Assembly: GCA_003162995.1 (NCBI GenBank)
Contig: PLUZ01000508.1
Location: 1-5,546, forward strand
Length of the DNA stretch: 5,546 nt
Reading direction: 5' to 3'
Source of the DNA: Methylocapsa sp.
GTDB taxonomy: Bacteria > Pseudomonadota > Alphaproteobacteria > Rhizobiales > Beijerinckiaceae
The position numbers were made by a program, and so were the translations under genes. Under the pieces are notes generated by a model. It was not told where the DNA came from, ran no database searches, and worked only from the letters and a program-made list of their open reading frames with translations. Below are positions 1 to 5,543 of this stretch, one piece after another (the stretch's first letter is position 1; each line of letters begins with the position of its first letter).

Positions 1-72
1 CGAAATTTGTTCGTTCGCCAACAGATCCAGTCAAGAGATGAAGAAAATATGAACGAAAGTCGTGAATATTAG
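1..72 (+). other. Possible 3' end of an upstream plus-strand gene (partial)
   Basis: Reading from base 1 there are 23 sense codons and then TAG at 70-72, ending in residues NMNESREY. If real, it is the hydrophilic C-terminus of a gene that starts left of the window and converges on cbpM, which ends 37 bp further on. The stretch is too short to identify a family, and 23 open codons can occur by chance. No convincing terminator hairpin is visible between 73 and 108. Confidence 0.2.
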
Positions 73-108
73 GTGGGGCGCCGTTCCGAGAACACTACTC
101 GCGCCTCG

Positions 109-390
109 TTATGAGTTGGTTTTGTCCCGGACCGTTTGAAGAAGATCTCGTAGCGTCCTTCGTAATCCGTGGACCTGATCGATAAGATTGAGGATGACAC
201 CGATCCCCTCATCGTTGATGCCAAAGTCCTGCTTTAGGTCCTTGATGAGGTGTGCCCGCGCGATGTCAGCGTCGGAAAACTCTTGTCCGGTCGCATCCTC
301 GCGCGGAATCAGCCATTCTTCTTTGATCCATACTTCCAGCGTTTCGATTTCAAGGCGAGTGCGGACCAAGAACTGCTGTCGATCGATCAT
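109..390 (-). CDS. cbpM: Chaperone modulator CbpM (MerR-like HTH)
   Basis: This 93-residue protein matches the CbpM family, whose E. coli member has about 101 residues. Seen: a MerR-like helix-turn-helix at about residues 13-50, with the family-typical LEVWIKEEWLIP (18-29) and the acidic FSDADIARAHLIKDL segment (38-52), then a helical C-terminal half (IGVILNLIDQVHGLRRTL). Known for the family: CbpM binds the J-domain of CbpA in the cytoplasm and blocks its stimulation of DnaK, so it is an anti-co-chaperone and probably does not bind DNA despite the MerR fold. Its ATG follows the TGA of cbpA with no gap, and its Shine-Dalgarno GGAGGG lies in the last codons of cbpA, so translation is probably coupled and the modulator made in step with its target. 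The family call rests on length, fold pattern and position. Confidence 0.88.
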   Translation of the reverse strand: MIDRQQFLVRTRLEIETLEVWIKEEWLIPREDATGQEFSDADIARAHLIKDLKQDFGINDEGIGVILNLIDQVHGLRRTLRDLLQTVRDKTNS

Positions 391-1299
391 TCATCCCTCC
401 ATCCCGGAACGCGGATCTTCTGCTTTTCCGGCGGCCCAATTCGTTACGAACGCCTCAAGCTCCGGATCGATCTTGTCCGGGAGCACGACATTTATGTTGA
501 CATACTGGTCGCCCCGGCTTCCGTCCGGTCGCACGACGCCCTTGCCCTTGAGACGAAGGACGCGGCCTGTGTTGACGCCCTTCGGCACCCTCATGCTGAC
601 CACGCCCGTCGTCGAGGGCACCCTCACGTCAGCGCCGAGAATGGCCTCGGAGAGGCTGACCGGCAAGGCGAGATGAATGTCATCTCCTTCCCGCGTGAAA
701 AAGCGGTGTGGCTTGACGTCGATCTCGACCAGTGCGTCCCCTGGTTTTCCGCCGCCGAGCCCCGGCTCGCCTTTGCCTCGCAGGTGCAGGATTTGACCGT
801 CGCGCGTGCCGGCGGGGACTATGACGTCAAGGGCGGAGCCGTCGGGTAGCTTCACGCGGCTCGTCGCGCCGTTCACTGCGGCGAGAAACTCGACCGGCAG
901 CTTGTATTGGACATCCCTGCCGTCTGCGTGAACACGGGTCCGGGCACCGCGGAACAGGTTCGACAGGATTTCGTCGGAGTCCATCATGTCGGCGTAGCCT
1001 GAATCGGTCGCATAAGGATGATACTCCGCGCCCGCTCCCGCGTAGTCGCGATAGAACTGGTACTGCGGCCGCTCTGCGCCAGAAGCATCGATTTCGCCGC
1101 GATCGAACCTGGCCCGCTTCTCGGGGTCGCTCAGGAGATCATAGGCGGACGCGACCTTCTTGAATTCCTCCTCGGCCTCCGCACTGCCGGGGTTGAGGTC
1201 AGGATGGAGCTTCTTGGCGAGTCGGCGATACGCCTTCTGAATATCCTCGGCTGAGTCGCTTCGTTGAACGCTCAGGATCTCATATGGGTCTTTGTCCAC
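391..1299 (-). CDS. cbpA: DnaJ-like co-chaperone CbpA (curved-DNA-binding protein)
   Basis: This 302-residue class II J-protein is the usual CbpA length (E. coli about 306). Seen: a J-domain at residues 4-68 starting DPYEILSV, with the DnaK-contacting HPD at 32-34 and the helix III-IV pattern [21 protein letters not shown] (46-66, final D at 66); a Gly/Tyr-rich linker (about 70-125); then two beta-barrel substrate-binding domains (about 129-275) with [17 protein letters not shown] (161-177) and KPGDALVEI (185-193). There is no cysteine in the protein, so the DnaJ zinc finger is absent, as expected for CbpA. It would stimulate DnaK ATPase and present unfolded clients; E. coli CbpA also binds curved DNA in the nucleoid. 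The start is GTG (1299-1297), preceded on the minus strand by GAGAGGAAG at a good distance; the first in-frame ATG is well inside the J-domain. It forms an operon with cbpM directly downstream. It could also be annotated simply as a DnaJ C-terminal domain protein. Confidence 0.93.
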   Translation of the reverse strand: MDKDPYEILSVQRSDSAEDIQKAYRRLAKKLHPDLNPGSAEAEEEFKKVASAYDLLSDPEKRARFDRGEIDASGAERPQYQFYRDYAGAGAEYHPYATDSGYADMMDSDEILSNLFRGARTRVHADGRDVQYKLPVEFLAAVNGATSRVKLPDGSALDVIVPAGTRDGQILHLRGKGEPGLGGGKPGDALVEIDVKPHRFFTREGDDIHLALPVSLSEAILGADVRVPSTTGVVSMRVPKGVNTGRVLRLKGKGVVRPDGSRGDQYVNINVVLPDKIDPELEAFVTNWAAGKAEDPRSGMEG

Positions 1300-1304
1300 C
1301 GCTT

Positions 1305-1308
1305 CCTC
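1305..1308 (-). promoter_or_regulatory. cbpA Shine-Dalgarno, possibly masked by the leader
   Basis: On the minus strand the GTG start of cbpA is preceded by GAGAGGAAGCG, a good ribosome site that supports this start. The GAGG core (1308-1305) is complementary to CCTC at 1324-1321, separated by 12 bases, so a weak 4-bp stem could cover it. The pairing is short, and thermal or other control is only a hypothesis. Confidence 0.4.
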
Positions 1309-1346
1309 TCAAAGGTGTTGGAGGCGCCGGGTTCGTGCCTAGGATC

Positions 1347-1368
1347 GGGTTACGGCTTGTTCCGACCC
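1347..1368 (-). promoter_or_regulatory. Small bulged hairpin in the cbpA leader
   Basis: On the minus strand GGGT-CGG, a six-base loop AACAAG, then CCG-TA-ACCC form a 7-bp stem with a two-base bulge, about 50-70 nt before the cbpA start. No U-tract follows, so it is not an ordinary terminator. It would lie in the 5' leader if transcription begins upstream of 1370. Whether it regulates anything is unknown. Confidence 0.25.
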
Positions 1369-1379
1369 CTTTGGTCAAT

Positions 1380-1416
1380 GTCCCATGATCGCGCTTGAAG
1401 TCCAATATCTTTCAAG
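1380..1416 (-). promoter_or_regulatory. Candidate RpoH-type promoter / CTTGAA dyad upstream of cbpA
   Basis: About 95-117 bp upstream of the cbpA start is CTTGAA-N11-TTCAAG, a perfect 6-bp dyad (1394-1416). The outer CTTGAAA resembles the -35 element of heat-shock sigma32 (RpoH) promoters, which would suit a co-chaperone gene. The -10 side (around CGATCAT, about 1384-1390) is a poor match to the CCCCAT-type consensus, so the promoter reading is weak; the dyad could instead be an operator. Confidence 0.25.
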
Positions 1417-1732
1417 ACAATTTTGGCGCGCGGCCCAGCTCTCTGAATTTGCGACCTTCGAGGCCCCTTGAGGCATTTGGCTCGCTTTGCTCGGTATTAG
1501 GTCGCAGCCGCGATCGGAAACATTTGCATTCCTGGGTCTCAAGCTCACCCGCGGAATCGACCGCCGATGCTTTGGTCAATTGGAGCATGAATATACGGCG
1601 CCACATTCGAGGTCGCCAAGCGTCATTCAGCGCGTCCTGCATGCAAGGGTGTCCGTGCTCGACGGAGAACCGCGTGACGGCAGTCTAAAGCTGATCGCAT
1701 GACCTCTAGATTTCTTCCACTCCCGTCGGAAA
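1417..1732. other. Gene-poor stretch, nothing assignable
   Basis: No reading frame here combines a plausible start, a ribosome site and a recognisable family. The plus-strand open stretch at 1487-1702 starts with TTG, has no Shine-Dalgarno and an amino-acid composition unlike a folded domain. No tRNA-like cloverleaf, repeat array or long inverted repeat was seen. It is probably intergenic or decayed sequence. Confidence 0.4.
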
Positions 1733-2082
1733 CTAGTCAGGTATCAAGCCAGGGGATATCTGAGTTGGCTGTCGCGTCGCCCAGAGGATTTTGTCGTGGA
1801 CATGGCGATCGATGATCGGGCAGGCTGCGAAGAGGCATCGCAAGTCATCGGCGACCACGTGCATTCTTAGAAGCAGCGGCGTATAAATTAGGAGGGTCAG
1901 GGTCGCGAAGGCCGAGATCCGAACCTTGGCGCACCGCGGTCGTTCAGACGCATGCGCATTGCCGCCGCAGTTTGGAACAGATACTGAATGACCGATAATT
2001 TCTGGTGCTTTTACGTCGTATCTGGAGCGGCATTCAAAGGAACGACAGCCAATGAAAGCTGCGCGTGAACGTAAAGAAGTGA
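1733..2082 (-). pseudogene. Remnant of a small membrane protein gene, cut by the IS6 element
   Basis: Read leftward from the left edge of the IS element, one minus-strand frame stays open for about 116 codons to TAG at 1735-1733. In order the translation shows: (1) FECRSRYDVKAPEIIG followed by HSVSVPNCGG, which resembles a zinc ribbon of the C-x2-C...C-P-x-C-G type with the second and third cysteines lost; (2) a basic stretch; (3) a hydrophobic segment ISAFATLTLLIYTPLLL, long enough to span a membrane; (4) a tail HVVADDLRCLFAACPIIDRH. Third codon positions in the second half are GC-rich, as in the intact genes. The only ATG (1864) would give 43 residues and has no good ribosome site. The upstream end coincides with the IS boundary, which suggests truncation by insertion or later deletion. 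I do not recognise the family; the zinc-ribbon reading is inference. Confidence 0.35.
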
Positions 2083-2094
2083 GGGCACTGTCAC
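2083..2094 (+). repeat. Left terminal inverted repeat of the IS6-family element
   Basis: GGGCACTGTCAC, 46 bp before the transposase start, pairs with the right end at 11 of 12 bases. Similarity beyond these 12 bases is slight. Confidence 0.65.
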
Positions 2095-2140
2095 GGTACT
2101 TCGAACTTGCGGTCCCGCTGGCGGTTCATTAGCCAAGGGA

Positions 2141-2651
2141 ATGAAGAAAATCAGCTATCGCGGCTACCGCTTTCCGCCAGAGATCATCCAACAGGCGATC
2201 TGGCTCTGCCGGCCGCATGGTCTATCTTTGGCGCGCCATGGATGCCGAGGGCGAAGTGCTTGATGTGCTGGTCCAGAGCAAGGGGAACAAGCGTATCGCG
2301 CTGAAACTCATGCGCAAGATGTTGAAGAAGTATGGCTTTGTCCCAGACAAGCTGGTCACAGACGATCCGAGGTCTTATGCTGCCGCTGCCAGTGATCTTG
2401 GAATGGCAAGACGACATGAGCGTGGTCGATGGCGTAACAATCGAGCAGAGAATTCGCATCAACCAACCCGACGACGAGAATACAAGATGCAGGGTTTCAA
2501 GGGTCCAGGGTCAGCCCAAAGATTTCTCTCAACTCACGCAGCCACCTACAACACGTTCAACGTCCAACGTCATCTCATTTCTGCAAGAACGCACCGAGCC
2601 TTTCGCGCGTCGGCTATGAACATATGGCGTGAGGTAGTCGCGACCGTTTGA
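2141..2651 (+). pseudogene. IS6-family DDE transposase, deleted and frameshifted
   Basis: The reading begins at ATG 2141 (MKKISYRGYRFPPEIIQQAI), the conserved N-terminus of rhizobial IS6-type transposases. At about 2205-2216 the match jumps to the middle of the protein, in another frame, starting VYLWRAMDAEGEVLDVLVQ and running to TGA at 2649-2651. Relative to full-length relatives of about 235 residues, some 65 residues are missing, including most of the helix-turn-helix region and the segment with the first catalytic Asp (the LDEM region). The second Asp (VTDD, D49 of the distal ORF) and the Glu (NNRAENSHQ, E78) remain. The 144-residue distal ORF opens with an incidental ATG (2217). With one of three metal-binding acids gone and the frame broken, it cannot encode an active transposase; any mobilisation would need a related enzyme acting on the ends. 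Confidence 0.85.
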
Positions 2652-2694
2652 AAATATTCCGGACGCAGAATTCTCGTGTTCTTTTTTCAACGAT

Positions 2695-2706
2695 GTGACA
2701 ATGCCC
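2695..2706 (-). repeat. Right terminal inverted repeat of the IS6-family element
   Basis: GTGACAATGCCC, 43 bp past the transposase stop, is the inverted partner of the left end with one mismatch in 12. Its position close behind the stop codon fits compact IS6-type elements. Confidence 0.65.
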
Positions 2707-3259
2707 GTGCGAGTGCTACGGCGTTTCCAAGATGGAGTTCGATCGACTGCTCGGCGATCGAGCAATTCGCAAAGCCCGCTCCGACAAAATGTGAAGCATC
2801 TGCACTTGGCTGATAAGGTGGATCATCATCGGGACAGCAGACCCCGTTTCATTGGCCGGCGCGGAAAGGCGGAGCTGGGGTTCCGGACCAATACGAGATC
2901 GAGCCCGTTGACCGGGAAGCGCACCTCTTTGTACCCGGCGCGTTGCCGGTTAGGGAAATTGCTGCCACGCTACCGGTCGACCGCTTCGAGACCGACTCGT
3001 GCCGCGACAGTTTCGGACCGCAGAGCATAGATCTTCGAGCGATGCGAAAGCTGTGGTCGCGTAAATTGAGGCCTTGGCGGTCAGGCTTCTTGTCGTTAAC
3101 GTTTCAATGCCCGCCGGATCGCCTGCTGAACGGTCACGAGCGGAAACCGCTAACCGTTGTCGCTGATTTGTGCCACTATCGATGCCCACCAGTCAGACCG
3201 AGAGAAAGCAAGTCTGCGATGCCGTGACTATCCCCACCTACACGACGCACTGACACGCC
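2707..3259. other. Gene-poor stretch between the IS element and the transglycosylase gene
   Basis: No intact gene can be supported. Several short open stretches have fairly GC-rich third positions. One is a plus-strand frame open from 2817 to TGA at 3227, containing VPDQYEIEPVDREAHLF, with no good ATG or ribosome site. Others are minus-strand pieces: one ending near 2821 with YKEVRFPVNGLDLVLVRNP, and one from about 2850 to the IS end containing DASHFVGAGFANCSIAEQ. They overlap and contradict each other, and I recognise none. They may be remnants of older genes or IS elements. The promoter of the downstream gene is probably here, but no convincing -35/-10 pair was found. Confidence 0.4.
3129..3158. 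repeat. Imperfect inverted repeat able to form an 11-bp stem
   Basis: AACGGT (3129-3134) pairs with ACCGTT (3153-3158), and inside it AGCGG (3139-3143) pairs with CCGCT (3147-3151) around an AAA loop. An asymmetric internal loop (CACG against A) separates the two stems. No T-tract follows on either strand, so a classic terminator is unlikely. It lies about 200 bp before the preferred start of the transglycosylase gene and could be an operator, a leader structure or an end of a decayed element. Confidence 0.45.
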
Positions 3260-3359
3260 GATGATCGAATCCCTTTTGCTCACCGCCGCACGCGCCTGCA
3301 CCTTCGAACAGCAGCGGTTGCTGACGAATGCGAGCAGCTTTTTCTCCAGGGCGCGGTCG

Positions 3360-4820
3360 ATGCGTGCCAGGATTTTCACTCTTCTGAGTCTTGTTGCTTT
3401 AGCGATCGGATCGGTTTCACCCACGCTGGCGCAGAGCTTGACCGGCCAACGGTTCGTGCTTCCGACAAAACGCGATTGGACAGGCGATTTTTCCGCGATG
3501 TTGAAGCGAAGGACGCTTCGCATTCTCGTCCCCTACAGCAAGACGCTCTTTTTCGTGGATCGCGGCCGTCAGATGGGCGTCGTTGCGGAGTTCGGCCGTG
3601 CGCTCGAGGACTGGATCAATGCGCGATACAAATTCAAGACGCTCCGCTTCGGTGTCACCTTCCTTCCCACCGCCCGCGATCGCCTGTTACAGGCTTTGAA
3701 CGAGGGCAAAGGCGATGTGGTCGCAGCCAATTTGACAATCACTTCGGAGCGTTTAGCCGTCATCGACTTCGTCGATCCATGGCTAAAGAACGTCAAGGAG
3801 ATTGTCGTCACCGGTCCCGCCTCGCCCAAGTTCGCCTCGATCGAGGACCTCAGCGGACGCGAGATTCGGGTGCGCCGTTCCAGCAGCTATGCGGACCATC
3901 TCGCGAGGCTGAGCGACACGTTCGTGGCCAGAGGCCTGAAGCCGATTGACATCATGCCGATCGACGAGAATCTCGAGGACGAAGACCTGATTGAGATGGT
4001 GAGCGCAGGCCTGCTTCCTTATGCCGTTGTCGATGGTCACAAGGCCACGATATGGTCACGGATCTTTCCCAACGCGATCCCACGCGGCGATCTCGTCGTC
4101 AGCGAAGGTGGGGACATCGCTTGGGCGATTCGAAAGAACAGCCCGGAGTTGAAGTCTGAGCTCAACGCATTCATCAACGAGCATCGCGCCGCCACCAGCT
4201 TCGGCGCCACGATCCGGCGGCGCTATTTTGTGGACAAGCGGATTGTGAAGAATGCTCTTGACGAGCACGAGGCCAGAAAGTTTGTCGCCGTCATAGACCT
4301 CTTCCGCCGTTACGGCGCTCAGTACAACTTCGATTATCTGATGATCGCCGCTCAGGCCTACCAGGAATCTCAGCTCGGCCAGTCGCGGCGCGGCGCCGCG
4401 GGGGCGGTCGGCCTCATGCAGATCGAGTCGTCGACCGCGGCTGCTAAACCGATCGGGATCACAGGGGTCGACCGTGACCCAGACCGCAATGTTCACGCCG
4501 GATGCGCCTATCTCCGCTATCTTGCCGATACTTATGTCTCAGATCCCGCGATCGATCCGTTGAACCGGACGTTGATGAGCTTTGCCGCCTACAATGCCGG
4601 CCCCGGCAGCCTGCGCAAGTTTCGCGCTGCTGCGCGGCAGGCGGGTCTCGATCCGAACGTTTGGTTCAACAATGTCGAGCTGGGCGCAGCTAAAGTCGCG
4701 GGGCTCACACCCGTCCAGTATGTCAGCAACATCTACATGTATTATATATCCTACCAGCTCTCCGTCGATCGTCTCGAAGCGGACAGGAAAGCTCACGAGG
4801 GGATGGACGCTATGAAATGA
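3360..4820 (+). CDS. mltF: MltF-like membrane-bound/periplasmic lytic murein transglycosylase
   Basis: The preferred product has 486 residues, starting at ATG 3360, because it opens with a clean signal peptide: MRAR, hydrophobic IFTLLSLVALAIG, and a c-region ending SPTLAQ, with cleavage near residue 25. The frame is open from ATG 3261, but those 33 extra residues would bury the signal and have no good ribosome site. Domains: a solute-binding family 3 module (about 50-278) with the hallmark GDVVAANLTITSERLAVIDF (118-137), then an SLT lysozyme-like domain (about 315-462) with catalytic Glu336 in YQESQLG, GLMQI (351-355) and AYNAGPG (410-416). This order is that of E. coli MltF (518 residues). 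Known role: it cleaves the MurNAc-GlcNAc bond to leave 1,6-anhydroMurNAc, in wall remodelling and recycling; in MltF the binding module senses muropeptides and controls the catalytic domain. No lipobox is visible. It stands alone, with no operon partner on this strand. The symbol is assigned by architecture. Confidence 0.88.
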   Translation: MRARIFTLLSLVALAIGSVSPTLAQSLTGQRFVLPTKRDWTGDFSAMLKRRTLRILVPYSKTLFFVDRGRQMGVVAEFGRALEDWINARYKFKTLRFGVTFLPTARDRLLQALNEGKGDVVAANLTITSERLAVIDFVDPWLKNVKEIVVTGPASPKFASIEDLSGREIRVRRSSSYADHLARLSDTFVARGLKPIDIMPIDENLEDEDLIEMVSAGLLPYAVVDGHKATIWSRIFPNAIPRGDLVVSEGGDIAWAIRKNSPELKSELNAFINEHRAATSFGATIRRRYFVDKRIVKNALDEHEARKFVAVIDLFRRYGAQYNFDYLMIAAQAYQESQLGQSRRGAAGAVGLMQIESSTAAAKPIGITGVDRDPDRNVHAGCAYLRYLADTYVSDPAIDPLNRTLMSFAAYNAGPGSLRKFRAAARQAGLDPNVWFNNVELGAAKVAGLTPVQYVSNIYMYYISYQLSVDRLEADRKAHEGMDAMK

Positions 4821-5122
4821 TGATGATTTGGTTTCCGTGTCACGACCCGAAGTCTCGGCTCGGCAGATCCATCCTGGAGGACGAAGCTCACGGCTTCCGC
4901 GAGGTGTTTTCCACAATTGCGAACGAATCCACACTTTAGCGTCTGGCACCCGCGCATGCCGATGACCGCACCGATGCGAGCGAAGAAATAGGCCATGAAA
5001 CCAATGATGGGACGGTCACTTAAGCAGGTAGCGTTGTAGACGACTTCGTCGTGGGCGAAAAAATCGGCCCAGGTGACGAGGCCGTTTTCAACCAGGCTCT
5101 AAAAGCCAATCCGCCCTTGCAT
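4793..5122 (-). pseudogene. Broken ORF remnant downstream of the transglycosylase gene
   Basis: On the minus strand, ATG at 5122 starts MQGRIGF and meets TAG at 5101-5099. The same frame then runs on with LVENGLVTWADFFAHDEVVY, IIGFMAYFFARIGAVIGMRG and a less protein-like tail to a stop near 4793, inside the 3' end of the opposing gene. The middle part (about 5098-4950) has GC-rich third positions and reads like real protein with a hydrophobic stretch. No start codon with a ribosome site exists after the TAG except ATG 4996, which would give 67 residues without a Shine-Dalgarno. I read it as a gene fragment with an in-frame stop, not an expressed gene. The family is not recognised, and a chance open frame is possible. 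Confidence 0.3.
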
Positions 5123-5157
5123 GACTCCACGAAAGGCTACCGACTCATAAGGACCGA

Positions 5158-5298
5158 TTAACGATAATGGCGGCGGTGGTACCGATGATAGTAGCCATGG
5201 TGCTGACGGCCTGACTGGATGAGACGGTGCCACCTTCGACATGCACCTTCGAGGCTCTTCGCCAGAAAAAGAGCGCCCGCCCTGAGCGTCGCGCACAA
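5158..5298 (-). CDS. Possible small His/Tyr-rich protein (46 aa, TTG start)
   Basis: A minus-strand frame from TTG 5298 to TAA 5160-5158 encodes a peptide with a short hydrophobic start (RAGALFLAKSL) and a basic tail GRQHHGYYHRYHRRHYR. Tails rich in His, Tyr and Arg recur in small exported proteins of rhizobia, which makes this frame more protein-like than the overlapping 73-codon frame starting at 5320. GAGGA stands close before the TTG, and the gene would begin 18 bp after the stop of the upstream membrane-protein gene, so co-transcription is possible. The start is non-standard and the N-terminus is not a convincing signal peptide; it may be the tail of a decayed gene. Confidence 0.3.
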   Translation of the reverse strand: MCATLRAGALFLAKSLEGACRRWHRLIQSGRQHHGYYHRYHRRHYR

Positions 5299-5316
5299 GC
5301 TTCCTCGTCAACAAAT

Positions 5317-5532
5317 TCATTTCCTTATATGGCTCATCACCCCAATCAGCAATCCGGCGGAAAATGCGGCGAGTACCGACAGAAAGGGATAGACCGTGTT
5401 TGTCGTAGCCGAAGCCTGCTCGGGCACGAGTTCGGAAATCGACGCGGTCAATTTTGTGATGTCGTCACGCAGTGCCGCCAAATCCGCGGCAGAAACTTGC
5501 GAAGCTTTCTCGGTAGGCTTGGTATCAGGCAT
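5317..5532 (-). CDS. Small single-span membrane protein, ElaB/DUF883-like in layout
   Basis: This 71-residue protein has a polar, helix-prone N-terminal half (SAADLAALRDDITKLTASIS, residues 14-33, likely a short coiled coil) and one C-terminal membrane segment (about 47-66, YPFLSVLAAFSAGLLIGVM) with small residues AG..IG as in glycine-zipper helices, ending in the basic SHIRK. That layout matches the ElaB/YqjD/DUF883 type of tail-anchored inner-membrane proteins, some of which bind ribosomes in stationary phase; membership is inferred from layout, not a signature. The ATG at 5532 is preceded by AGGAGA at an ideal distance, so the start is secure. Its promoter lies beyond the window edge. It has no cysteines or catalytic motif. 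Confidence 0.75.
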   Translation of the reverse strand: MPDTKPTEKASQVSAADLAALRDDITKLTASISELVPEQASATTNTVYPFLSVLAAFSAGLLIGVMSHIRK

Positions 5533-5536
5533 GTTG

Positions 5537-5543
5537 TTCTCCT
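5537..5543 (-). promoter_or_regulatory. Strong Shine-Dalgarno of the small membrane protein gene
   Basis: On the minus strand TTCAGGAGAACAAC precedes ATG 5532. The AGGAGA core at this spacing is near-consensus and is the best ribosome site in the window, pointing to efficient translation. Confidence 0.7.

Larger units (their letters stand above)
2083..2706 (+). mobile_element. IS6-family insertion sequence, internally deleted
   Basis: The ends are inverted repeats: GGGCACTGTCAC at 2083-2094 and GTGACAATGCCC at 2695-2706 (reverse complement GGGCATTGTCAC), matching at 11 of 12 positions and resembling the GGCACTG termini of IS6-family elements such as IS26. Between them lies a transposase gene in two pieces. 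The element is 624 bp; adding the roughly 200 bp missing from the transposase gives about 820 bp, a normal IS6-family size. The 8-bp flanks (AGAAGTGA and GTGCGAGT) are not duplicates, so the target duplication has decayed, the flanks have been rearranged, or my boundary is off by a base or two. Confidence 0.75.

Noticed and set aside
188..849. Long plus-strand open frames (162 and 199 codons) across cbpA and cbpM
   Set aside because: They are antisense to two well-supported genes, their translations look like no known domain, and long antisense frames are common opposite GC-rich genes.
2184..2462. Minus-strand open frame inside the IS element
   Set aside because: It is antisense to the conserved transposase segment and has no independent support.
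2075..2714. 8-bp target-site duplication flanking the IS element
   Set aside because: AGAAGTGA on the left and GTGCGAGT on the right do not match; shifting the boundary by one base gives only a weak 4 of 8 match.
3476..4040. Open frames overlapping the transglycosylase gene on both strands (3476-3949 plus, 3569-3829 and 3783-4040 minus)
   Set aside because: The main frame carries the domain motifs; these are shadows produced by its codon bias.
4840..4860. Possible terminator after the transglycosylase gene (CCGA-AGTC-TCGG)
   Set aside because: The stem is only 4 bp and no T-run follows; it is too weak to call.
4056..4949. Minus-strand open frames of 146 and 136 codons opposite the transglycosylase gene
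   Set aside because: They mirror the coding strand, have no ribosome site or recognisable domain, and contradict the clear SLT motifs on the plus strand.
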